A stretch of DNA of 5,065 bases from Acidobacteriota bacterium (lineage in GTDB: Bacteria; Acidobacteriota; Vicinamibacteria; Vicinamibacterales; Fen-181): the NCBI GenBank assembly GCA_021779795.1, contig JAJXZZ010000259.1, positions 1 through 5,065 of the forward strand, written 5' to 3'. Made by a program: the position numbers and the translations under genes. Each line of letters starts with the position of its first letter. Position 1 is the first letter of the stretch. Below the pieces are notes generated by a model that saw only the letters and a program-made list of their open reading frames with translations, was not told where the DNA came from and ran no database searches. Positions 1 to 5,065 of the stretch are shown here, in pieces.

Positions 1-214
1 CGAGCGAGCCGCCGCGTTCGGCCAGGTCGAGCGCGCGGGCGACGTCGAGGCCGCGCGCGTCGCACGCGGCGCCGTGCCGCGAGGTCGCGATGGCCACGAC
101 GCGCGGCTCGACGCGGTGGACGTCGCGCAACTCGGCTGCCCGCTCCTCCAGCAGGCGGACGAAGCGCCGGGCGACGTTGCCGAAACCGACGAGGATCAGG
201 TCGGGACGGAACAT
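1..214 (-). CDS. Homoserine dehydrogenase-like NAD(P)-binding protein (N-terminal fragment)
   Basis: Reading the minus strand from ATG at 214-212 gives 71 residues before the left edge, so the C-terminal part is missing. The protein opens MFRPDLILVGFGNVARRF, a first beta strand followed by the glycine-rich loop G10-F-G12-N-V-A-R16 of a Rossmann NAD(P) fold. Basic residues then follow in VVAIATSRHGAA, near the end of the next strand. The G-F-G-N-V-x-R opening followed by a helix and V-x-A-I-A is typical of homoserine dehydrogenases and their relatives, which reduce aspartate semialdehyde to homoserine. The catalytic domain is outside the window, so substrate is not supported; another Rossmann dehydrogenase is possible. 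The start is fixed because the glycine loop normally lies about ten residues from the N-terminus. No clear Shine-Dalgarno precedes it. It lies 188 nt downstream of the co-directional aminotransferase, with a repeat array between them. Confidence 0.75.
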   Translation of the reverse strand, partial: MFRPDLILVGFGNVARRFVRLLEERAAELRDVHRVEPRVVAIATSRHGAACDARGLDVARALDLAERGGSL

Positions 215-402
215 AGGCTGACGGCCGACGGCTGTCGGCGGACGGTCGAATCCAGTTCGCGGCTCGCGTCCCGCGGCCCGCGGCCACGCCCGGGGTGACC
301 CGCGTGACGATGCCTGAAGTCGCAAGTCACGAGTCGCAAGCCGGCAACCGAGGCTACTTCGTACTTCCTACTTCGTACTTCCTACTTCCTACTTCCTACT
401 TC
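215..402. other. Intergenic region between aminotransferase and dehydrogenase-like gene
   Basis: This 188-nt gap holds, from the right, most of a heptamer-repeat array (354-402), a degenerate opposite-facing arm (316-343), a GC-only palindromic block CCGCGGCCCGCGG at 271-283, and the 16-nt palindrome at 224-239. I see no convincing -35/-10 pair on the minus strand for the dehydrogenase-like gene and no tRNA or other RNA gene. The downstream gene may be read through from the aminotransferase or may use a promoter I cannot recognise. Confidence 0.6.
224..239. other. Small palindrome just upstream of the dehydrogenase start codon
   Basis: GCCGAC-GGCT-GTCGGC forms a perfect 6-bp GC-rich stem with a 4-nt loop. 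It ends 10 nt from the ATG of the minus-strand dehydrogenase-like gene, where a ribosome binding site would normally be. It could be an operator half-site pair or an mRNA hairpin affecting initiation. Short GC-rich palindromes are common by chance in DNA of this composition, so a function is not established. Confidence 0.3.
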
Positions 403-409
403 CTACTTC
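316..409. repeat. Heptamer-repeat locus 1: degenerate left arm and eight-unit right arm
   Basis: The right arm is eight uninterrupted 7-bp units from 354 to 409, in order CTACTTC, GTACTTC, CTACTTC, GTACTTC, then CTACTTC four times. Only the first base varies (C or G). The left arm, about 316-343, is a decayed 7-bp periodic run in the opposite sense: GAAGTCG, CAAGTCA, CGAGTCG, CAAGCCG. The locus therefore has the layout GAAGT-type units pointing inward towards ACTTC-type units, the same as the locus at 2278-2417. The last unit (403-409) overlaps the end of the minus-strand aminotransferase: its complement reads GAAGTAG and supplies the lysine codon and TAG stop. Possible roles are transcript 3'-end structure, nucleoid protein binding or a passive mobile repeat; none is shown. 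Confidence 0.9.
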
Positions 410-1533
410 TCCCTTTCCCCTGCGCTGCGCAGCACTGCCTCCAACCGCGAAAGTCCTTCGAACAGCTCGTGCGCCGGTCCGCCGAACCCGATCCGCAGGA
501 AGCCGTCCATGCCGAAATGGTCGCCGGGCACGACGAGCACCCCGTGCTCGGTCCTCAGGCGGGTGGCGAGCGCGGTCGAGTTGATCGGGCGGCGGTACCG
601 CGCGTAGACGATCGCGCCGGCCTGGGGCGGGATGAACGAGAACAGGTCCGCCCGCTCGGCGAGCCACGAGGTGAGCGCCGCGTAGTTCGCGTTGAGGATG
701 CCGCGCGTCCGCTGCAGGATGCGCGCGCGCGTCGCCGGCGCGAGCGCCGCCGTGGCGAGGTGGTCGTTGATGGCGCCGGGGGCGATGCTCGTGTAGTCGT
801 GGTACGACCAGGTGCTGGCGACCAACGGCGGCGGGCCGACCACCCAGCCGATGCGGAGGCCGGGCAGGCCGTAGGCCTTCGACAGCCCGCTCGTCACGAC
901 GGCGCGCTCGTAGCGGCCCCAGATCGACGGCGTCTCGCCGCCGCACAGCTCGGCGCCGCGGTAGATCTCGTCGGCCAGCACCCACGTGCCGTACCGCGCC
1001 GCCTCGTGGCAGATGGCGTCGAGCGCCGCGGCGTCGAAGCAGGCGCCGGTCGGGTTGTTCGGGTTGCAGACGACGAGCAGCTTGGTGCGCGGCTTGAGCA
1101 GCGCGCGCAGCGCGTCGAGGTCCGGCTGCCAGCGCCCGCCGCGCTCGACGAGGGGCCACTTGCGGGCCGTCCTGGCGAACGCGCCCGCGATGCCCCAGGT
1201 CTGCATGTAGTTGGGCGCCATCATCACCACGTCGTCCGACGGATCGAGCAGGCTCCACATCGTGCAGAAGTTCGCCTCGGAGCCGCCGTTGGTGACGTGG
1301 ACGTGGTCGGCCGTCGCCCCGGGGTACAGGGCGGCGATGGCCGAGCGCAGCGCGATGGTGCCGTTGGTCTGAGGGTAGCCGAGCGCGCGGCCGAAGAGCC
1401 GCTCGCGGTCGGGCGCCTGGTCGAGCAGTTCGCCGAGCGCGAGCGGGTGGACGCCGCTCTCCGAGAGGTTGATGTCCACCTGGTTCTCCCAGATCGACTG
1501 CATGCGCTCCATGTCGAAGGGGGCGATCTTCAT
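403..1533 (-). CDS. PLP-dependent class I/II aminotransferase, possibly capreomycidine synthase-like
   Basis: This complete 376-residue protein is a fold-type I, aspartate aminotransferase-superfamily PLP enzyme. The PLP lysine is K219 in SGLSKAYGLPGLRIGW (215-230), with R227 nearby. CNPNNPTG (156-163) carries N160, the cofactor-contacting asparagine, and ADEIY (187-191) carries D188 and Y191, which bind the pyridine ring. GGSEAN (83-88) contacts the phosphate, and R347 in FLRIGFGG is the expected carboxylate-binding arginine. No key residue is missing and the length is normal. The N-terminal phrase INLSESGVHPLALGELL recalls, from memory, the SSGVH segment of capreomycidine synthase (VioD) and related cyclising enzymes, so the reaction may not be a simple transamination. 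The ATG at 1533 is chosen over an in-frame start at 1656 because it has a strong Shine-Dalgarno, the longer version would run into the divergent gene, and the extra 41 residues resemble nothing known. Its TAG stop lies in a heptamer repeat. Confidence 0.93.
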   Translation of the reverse strand: MKIAPFDMERMQSIWENQVDINLSESGVHPLALGELLDQAPDRERLFGRALGYPQTNGTIALRSAIAALYPGATADHVHVTNGGSEANFCTMWSLLDPSDDVVMMAPNYMQTWGIAGAFARTARKWPLVERGGRWQPDLDALRALLKPRTKLLVVCNPNNPTGACFDAAALDAICHEAARYGTWVLADEIYRGAELCGGETPSIWGRYERAVVTSGLSKAYGLPGLRIGWVVGPPPLVASTWSYHDYTSIAPGAINDHLATAALAPATRARILQRTRGILNANYAALTSWLAERADLFSFIPPQAGAIVYARYRRPINSTALATRLRTEHGVLVVPGDHFGMDGFLRIGFGGPAHELFEGLSRLEAVLRSAGEREK

Positions 1534-1537
1534 GGTG

Positions 1538-1544
1538 TCCTCCC
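1538..1544 (-). promoter_or_regulatory. Ribosome binding site of the aminotransferase
   Basis: On the minus strand the sequence reads GGGAGGACACCATG: a near-ideal anti-16S match (GGAGG) with a 5-6 nt spacer to the ATG at 1533. This decides the start against the longer in-frame version beginning at 1656. Confidence 0.85.
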
Positions 1545-1553
1545 GCGCGGGGC

Positions 1554-1582
1554 CTGACGGCCCGCAGCCCGCAGTATATGCT
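1554..1582 (+). promoter_or_regulatory. Candidate promoter of the HAD gene, predicting a leaderless mRNA
   Basis: CTGACG (1554-1559, 4 of 6 to TTGACA) and TATGCT (1577-1582, 5 of 6 to TATAAT) are separated by exactly 17 bp. Counting the usual 6 nt after the -10 puts the transcript start at 1589, the A of the HAD gene's ATG. No Shine-Dalgarno is visible upstream of that ATG, which agrees with leaderless translation. It is inferred from sequence only. Confidence 0.45.
1573..1578 (-). promoter_or_regulatory. Candidate -10 element for the aminotransferase
   Basis: The minus strand reads TATACT, 5 of 6 matches to the sigma70-type TATAAT, in the only AT-rich patch of this region. It predicts a transcript start near 1566 and a leader of about 33 nt containing the Shine-Dalgarno. 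The -35 at a 17-nt spacer (TCGAAG, 1601-1596) is weak, 3 of 6 matches to TTGACA. It overlaps the opposed -10 of the HAD gene. Confidence 0.4.
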
Positions 1583-1588
1583 ACCGTC

Positions 1589-2257
1589 ATGCTGACTTCG
1601 ATTGGCGCGGTCCTTTTCGATCTCGACGGCACCCTGGTCGACACGATCCCCCTCATCCTCGCCTGCTACGAGCACACGCTCGGCAGCCACCTGCCCGGCT
1701 ACGACCCCGGCCGGCACGTCATCGTCGGCAATCTCGGGCGCTCGCTCGACGACATCCTGCTCGACTACGCCCGCGCGGCCGGCGCGGCCGATCCCGCGGG
1801 AACCTCGCGCGCGATGCTCCAGACCTACCGGGCGTTCCAGCGCGTCCACCTGCCCCGCCTCATCCGACCCTACGAGGGCGTGCGCGAGACGCTGGCGGGC
1901 CTGCGCGCCCGCGGGCTGACGCTCGGCGTGGTGACGAGCAAGGTGGAGTGGGCCGCGCGCGAGACCTACGAGCCCTACGGCCTCGGGGAATTCCTGTCGG
2001 TGCACGTGTTCCACGACGACACCGAGCGGCACAAGCCCGACCCGCAGCCGCTGCTGCTCGCCGCCGAGCGCGGCGGGCTCGACCCGGCCCGGACCGCTTA
2101 CGTCGGCGACAGCGTCCACGACATGGCCGCGGGCAAGGCGGCCGGGATGCGGACGGTCGGGGCGCTCTGGGGGCCCAGCGGGCGGGAGGCGCTCGTCACC
2201 GCCGGCGCCGACGAGGTCGCCGAAAAGCCAGCGGACCTGCTCGGGCTCGTCGGCTGA
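1589..2257 (+). CDS. HAD-superfamily phosphatase, phosphoglycolate phosphatase/PpaX-like
   Basis: This complete 222-residue cytosolic hydrolase has all four HAD motifs. Motif I is FDLDGTLVDT, with nucleophile D11 and acid/base D13. Motif II is VVTSK, with T116 or S117. Motif III is K149 in HKPDPQP. Motif IV is YVGDSVHDM, with D174 and D178 for magnesium. A helical C1 cap occupies roughly residues 16-90. The layout and length match the phosphoglycolate phosphatase (Gph) and pyrophosphatase PpaX branch; the substrate cannot be read from the motifs, and a sugar phosphate or pyrophosphate is also possible. The start at 1589 places motif I ten residues in, as is usual. An upstream in-frame ATG at 1469 would add 40 residues antisense to the aminotransferase start and is rejected. 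The gene is divergent from the aminotransferase with 55 bp between, and its stop is 20 nt before the second repeat locus. Confidence 0.93.
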   Translation: MLTSIGAVLFDLDGTLVDTIPLILACYEHTLGSHLPGYDPGRHVIVGNLGRSLDDILLDYARAAGAADPAGTSRAMLQTYRAFQRVHLPRLIRPYEGVRETLAGLRARGLTLGVVTSKVEWAARETYEPYGLGEFLSVHVFHDDTERHKPDPQPLLLAAERGGLDPARTAYVGDSVHDMAAGKAAGMRTVGALWGPSGREALVTAGADEVAEKPADLLGLVG

Positions 2258-2277
2258 CGGGGCAGGGGACGTCGGGC

Positions 2278-2417
2278 GAAGTGCGAAGTACGAAGTACGA
2301 AGTACGAAGTAGGAAGTAGGAAGTACGAGGGACGAAGTTCCGGCAGGCAGAGGCACCTTGCGCTCGTGGCGCTTCTGACTTCTCACTTCGTACTTCGTAC
2401 TTCGTACTTCGTACTTC
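2278..2417. repeat. Heptamer-repeat locus 2: inverted arrays, nine units facing seven
   Basis: The left arm (2278-2340) is nine contiguous 7-bp units: GAAGTGC, GAAGTAC three times, GAAGTAG twice, GAAGTAC, GAGGGAC, GAAGTTC. The right arm (2369-2417) is seven units of the reverse complement: GCGCTTC, TGACTTC, TCACTTC, then GTACTTC four times. Units are cleanest at the outer edges and decay towards the centre. A 28-nt spacer (2341-2368) separates the arms. Transcribed from either strand, the arms could fold into a long hairpin of up to about 49 pairs with mismatches. The locus nearly fills the convergent gap, 20 nt from the HAD stop and 13 nt from the receptor stop. No T-run follows, so it is not a standard intrinsic terminator, but it could mark or protect 3' ends. 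Confidence 0.92.
2349..2376. other. Apical stem-loop inside repeat locus 2
   Basis: AGAGGCACC (2349-2357) pairs with GGCGCTTCT (2368-2376) over nine positions, with one A-C mismatch and one G-T pair, around a 10-nt loop (TTGCGCTCGT). It sits between the heptamer arms and would cap the larger hairpin, although it overlaps the innermost right-arm units and so implies an internal bulge. Found by eye; folding energy was not computed. Confidence 0.45.
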
Positions 2418-2430
2418 TCGCTCTCTCTCT

Positions 2431-5065
2431 TCAGAACCACGCTCTCCAGTTGATCGTCAGGCTCCTCCCCGGGGCGTCGATTCCCCAGGCGATGCCGCGG
2501 TAGTTCCGGTCGCCGATGTTCTCGAAATCGACGGTCAACTCGCTGCGCCGGCCGATCCGGACCCCGCCGCGGACGCCGACGGTGACGTAGCCCGGGACGG
2601 CGGTGTAGAGCGGCGAGGTCGACAGCGTGCCGAGCACGCGGTTCTGCACCTCGGCCAGCGTCTCGCCCGTGGCGATCAGGGTGTCGTCCGCCGTGCCGGG
2701 GACGCCGTCGATCCCGGGCAGCACCCACCCCCTGACCGTGGCGCCGTTGTAGAAGAAGTTCCTGATGTTGGTCCGCGACCGCGTGGCGCCGGTCCGCCGA
2801 TCCTCGAGATCGAGCGTCGAGAGCCGATCCTGGCGCGCGGCCATGCGGAGGTACGGCTCCGCCCACCAGCGCCCCGAGGGCCTGAGGTACCGCAGGACCA
2901 CGTAGGCTTCGGGCGCGGGCGTGCCCCCCTCGATGTTCGGCGGCGCCCCGGTCGCCCGGTCGGCCGCGTGCAGGTAGGTGGCGACGGTGCGCAGCGACCA
3001 CCCGCGCGACATCTTCCAGTCGAGCGTGTGCTCGAAGCCGTAGATGCGCGCGTCGCCGAAATTGGTGCGCACCAGCACCGGCGACGACGTGGCCGGGACG
3101 TAGACGACGCCGGTGGGATCCTGGGCCGAGATGACCTGGTCGCCGAGCGTCAGGCCGACCGCCCCGGCGGGCAGGATCAGGCTCTGGTAGGCGATGTTGT
3201 CGTACACGTTGTTGACGAACGCCGTCAGGTCGGTGCCGAACGTGGCGGTGCGATAGTGCACGCCCCCCTCGACCGACAGGCTCGTCTCGGGGCGGACCTG
3301 CTCGACGGGCAGCCCCGTGGACACGGCGGCCGCGTCGGCCGTCGAGCCGACCATCGCCTGCATCCCCTCGACGCCCGAGGCCGACACCTGGTAGCCCGAC
3401 CCGGTCAGGCCGACGGTGCCGAGGTCGGTGACGCTCGGCGCGCGGTAGCCGCGGCTGACGTTGGCCGTGAAGCTGAGGCCTCGGGGCCCGGGCGTCACGG
3501 CGGCGCCGGCGGCGAAAGTGAAGCTCGAGACGGCCAGCGAGTCGTTGGGCCAGAGCGGCTGCCCGTTGACGAGCGGGCTGTCGGCCGCGAGCGAGGTGTA
3601 GGACGCGCCGCCGTACCGGCCGCTGAGCGTCACCTGGAGGCGATCGGGCACCGCCTCGAACGTGTCCTGCACGTAGCCGGCGGCGCTCCAGTAGCCGGCG
3701 TTGTCGGGCACGCGCCCGCGCCTGATGGCGGTGGCCCCGCTCACCGGGTTGTACGAGTATGACGGGGCGCTGATCCGCTCGGGGTAGAACTCGCCGCCGA
3801 CGAGGAGTCGCTGCCGGCTTCCGACCTGCTTGGTCAGCTGCGCCTGGAAGCCGTTGACCCGCGTCCGCTCGTACTCGTGCGCGATCGACGCCCTGGGGTT
3901 GCCGTTGCCCCCCTGGTTCACCCGCTCTTCACGCTGCGCGTTGTACGAGTAGGTGGCCGTGAGCTGGTCGAACCACCCGAGGCCGATGCGCTGGTACTTC
4001 GCGTAGAACAGCTCGAACAGCAACCCGCGCAGGTCGGCGACGAGGTTGCCGTCCCCGCCCAGCAGCTGGTCGTAGCGCTTCCCGTCGTCCTGCTGCGAGC
4101 GGCCGTAGTAGAGCATCACCTGCTGGTCGGTGGTGGGCGCCCAGTTCAGGCGCAGCATGCCGCCGTACTGCTCGAACCCGGTGTCGGGCAGGTGCGCCGG
4201 CATCAGCCGGCGCGAGGGCAGCCCGAAGAACCGCGTGACGGCGGCGTGGGAGTCGATGCCGTCGCCCGGGCGCATGTCGCCGATGGTGCGCGCCGCGACG
4301 TTGGCGAAGACGCCGAAGCGGCCGCCGCGGTAGCCCAGCGAGGCGTTGACGCCCGCGTTGTCCGACGCCGTCCCGCCCCTCACCGACACGCGGCCGTCGA
4401 ACCCGCGCCCGGCGTCGCCGGCGAACGACGGCACCTCCGAGAGGAACTGCAGGCTTCCGCCGAGCGCGTCGCTGCCGTACTGCGCGCTGTTCGGCCCTCG
4501 CACCACCTCGATCGCCTGCAGGCTCGTCGGCTCGATGAGGTCGAGGAAGGTGTTGACGCCGCCGCGCATCGCCGACGTCGAGTAGCGCACGCCGTCCAGG
4601 AACATGCCGACCTTGGCGCCGGTCAGCCCGCGGACGTAGATCCCGGCCATCGTGGGGCCCGTGCGCAGCAGGTGCACGCCGGTCTCCTCGGCGACCGCCT
4701 GCGCCACGACTTCCTTGGCCCGCGCGGCGATGTCGGCCCCGTCGATGACGGTGACCGGCTGCGGACTGGCGGCGGCGTCCTGCACCGATCCGCGAGCGGC
4801 CGTCACGCTGACCGTGGTTCGCACCCCTTCGGGCGTGATGGTGACCGACACGCCGTCCGGCCCCCCTTCGCCGGGCGACACGGCCAGGCGGGTCTCCTCG
4901 AAGCCTGGTGCCGCCACGACCAGCAGGTAGCGGCCCGGTCGCACCGCCGTGAATACGAACCGGCCGCGCCCGTCGGTCTTCGTCGCCCCGAGGACGGCCT
5001 GCTCGGCGGTCAGCAGCGACACGCGGGCGCCGACGACGACGGCGTCGGTGCCGTCGCGGACGACG
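2431..5065 (-). CDS. TonB-dependent outer-membrane receptor with carboxypeptidase-regulatory-like N-terminal domain (5' end beyond window)
   Basis: This gated beta-barrel takes up a ligand across the outer membrane using TonB-ExbBD energy. The frame stays open to the right edge: 14 codons precede the GTG at 5022 (VVRDGTDAVVVGAR) and complete a carboxypeptidase-regulatory-like fold, so the true start and signal peptide are outside. Counting that GTG as residue 1, the regulatory-like domain runs to about 63, with TKTDGRGRFVFTAVRPGRY typical. A TonB-box-like TTVSVTA is at 69-75. The plug spans about 86-197, including VRGPNSAQYGSDALGGSLQF. The barrel follows, ending at F863 after INWRAWF, a normal Omp85 (BamA) recognition end. 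GYRAPS (525-530), VRPETS (576-581) and NYRGIAWGIDAPGRSL (840-855) resemble the FRAP, NPNL and terminal segments of haem/siderophore receptors. No histidine lies between the first two, so haem is not supported and the ligand is unknown. GIDGVPGTADD (770-780) looks like an acidic surface loop. Confidence 0.93.
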   Translation of the reverse strand, partial: VVRDGTDAVVVGARVSLLTAEQAVLGATKTDGRGRFVFTAVRPGRYLLVVAAPGFEETRLAVSPGEGGPDGVSVTITPEGVRTTVSVTAARGSVQDAAASPQPVTVIDGADIAARAKEVVAQAVAEETGVHLLRTGPTMAGIYVRGLTGAKVGMFLDGVRYSTSAMRGGVNTFLDLIEPTSLQAIEVVRGPNSAQYGSDALGGSLQFLSEVPSFAGDAGRGFDGRVSVRGGTASDNAGVNASLGYRGGRFGVFANVAARTIGDMRPGDGIDSHAAVTRFFGLPSRRLMPAHLPDTGFEQYGGMLRLNWAPTTDQQVMLYYGRSQQDDGKRYDQLLGGDGNLVADLRGLLFELFYAKYQRIGLGWFDQLTATYSYNAQREERVNQGGNGNPRASIAHEYERTRVNGFQAQLTKQVGSRQRLLVGGEFYPERISAPSYSYNPVSGATAIRRGRVPDNAGYWSAAGYVQDTFEAVPDRLQVTLSGRYGGASYTSLAADSPLVNGQPLWPNDSLAVSSFTFAAGAAVTPGPRGLSFTANVSRGYRAPSVTDLGTVGLTGSGYQVSASGVEGMQAMVGSTADAAAVSTGLPVEQVRPETSLSVEGGVHYRTATFGTDLTAFVNNVYDNIAYQSLILPAGAVGLTLGDQVISAQDPTGVVYVPATSSPVLVRTNFGDARIYGFEHTLDWKMSRGWSLRTVATYLHAADRATGAPPNIEGGTPAPEAYVVLRYLRPSGRWWAEPYLRMAARQDRLSTLDLEDRRTGATRSRTNIRNFFYNGATVRGWVLPGIDGVPGTADDTLIATGETLAEVQNRVLGTLSTSPLYTAVPGYVTVGVRGGVRIGRRSELTVDFENIGDRNYRGIAWGIDAPGRSLTINWRAWF

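Noticed and set aside
271..283. CCGCGGCCCGCGG palindromic block as an operator
   Set aside because: It is built only from G and C in a GC-rich gap; such blocks arise easily by chance and nothing else supports a binding site.
295..1557. Plus-strand open frame of 420 codons antisense to the aminotransferase
   Set aside because: It begins in the repeat locus and then reads Arg/Ala/Val/Asp-rich shadow sequence opposite a gene with intact catalytic motifs.
1469..1588. Forty-residue N-terminal extension of the HAD protein
   Set aside because: It would be antisense to the aminotransferase start and its ribosome binding site. HAD motif I normally lies within about ten residues of the N-terminus, which the ATG at 1589 satisfies.
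1534..1656. Forty-one-residue N-terminal extension of the aminotransferase
   Set aside because: It would overlap the HAD coding region. The GGGAGGA site 5-6 nt before the ATG at 1533 and the family-typical N-terminus from there decide the start.
2278..2417. CRISPR array
   Set aside because: The units are 7 bp and contiguous, with no unique spacers, and no cas gene is visible.
2258..2430. Classical bidirectional intrinsic terminator
   Set aside because: The inverted arms could fold, but no run of T follows on either strand. CTCTCTCT lies on one side only and the hairpin is far longer than a standard terminator.
389..3001. Minus-strand open frame of about 870 codons spanning three genes
   Set aside because: It runs out of frame through the receptor and the aminotransferase, antisense to the HAD gene, and through both repeat arrays. 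Its composition is dominated by R, A, G and P, as expected for a GC-rich shadow frame, and it has no recognisable domain.
2968..3762. Plus-strand open frame of 264 codons antisense to the receptor
   Set aside because: It is an arginine-rich, low-complexity shadow of the barrel coding region, with no start signal or domain.

Overview
The window is GC-rich bacterial chromosome, judged by eye at roughly two-thirds or more G+C. It looks like a member of the Acidobacteriota, possibly a Vicinamibacteria-like lineage. Two things suggest this: a TonB-dependent receptor with an N-terminal carboxypeptidase-regulatory-like domain, and arrays of a 7-bp GAAGTAC/GTACTTC repeat between genes. I recall such repeats from acidobacterial genomes but cannot check this here, so the taxon is an inference.

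Layout from left to right. (1) 1-214, minus strand: the first 71 residues of a Rossmann-fold, homoserine dehydrogenase-like protein that runs off the left edge. (2) 215-402: a gap with a small palindrome beside that start codon and a first heptamer-repeat locus (316-409). (3) 403-1533, minus: a complete fold-type I PLP aminotransferase whose stop codon lies inside the repeat array. (4) 1534-1588: a 55-bp divergent intergenic region with a strong ribosome binding site for the aminotransferase and two overlapping, opposed -10 elements. (5) 1589-2257, plus: a complete HAD-superfamily phosphatase, predicted to be translated from a leaderless mRNA. (6) 2258-2430: the convergent gap, almost filled by an inverted pair of heptamer arrays (nine units facing seven). 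(7) 2431-5065, minus: a TonB-dependent outer-membrane receptor, complete at its C-terminus but cut by the right edge at its N-terminus.

The aminotransferase and the homoserine dehydrogenase-like gene are co-directional and may both act on amino acids. The HAD gene is divergent from the aminotransferase and shares its control region. The receptor is probably a separate transcription unit.

The least conventional content is the heptamer repeat system. Both loci have the same inward-facing architecture and sit at or within 20 nt of the 3' ends of all three genes whose ends are visible. Two array edges are preceded by similar purine-rich tracts. The repeat is open in all six frames, which creates long artefactual ORFs.
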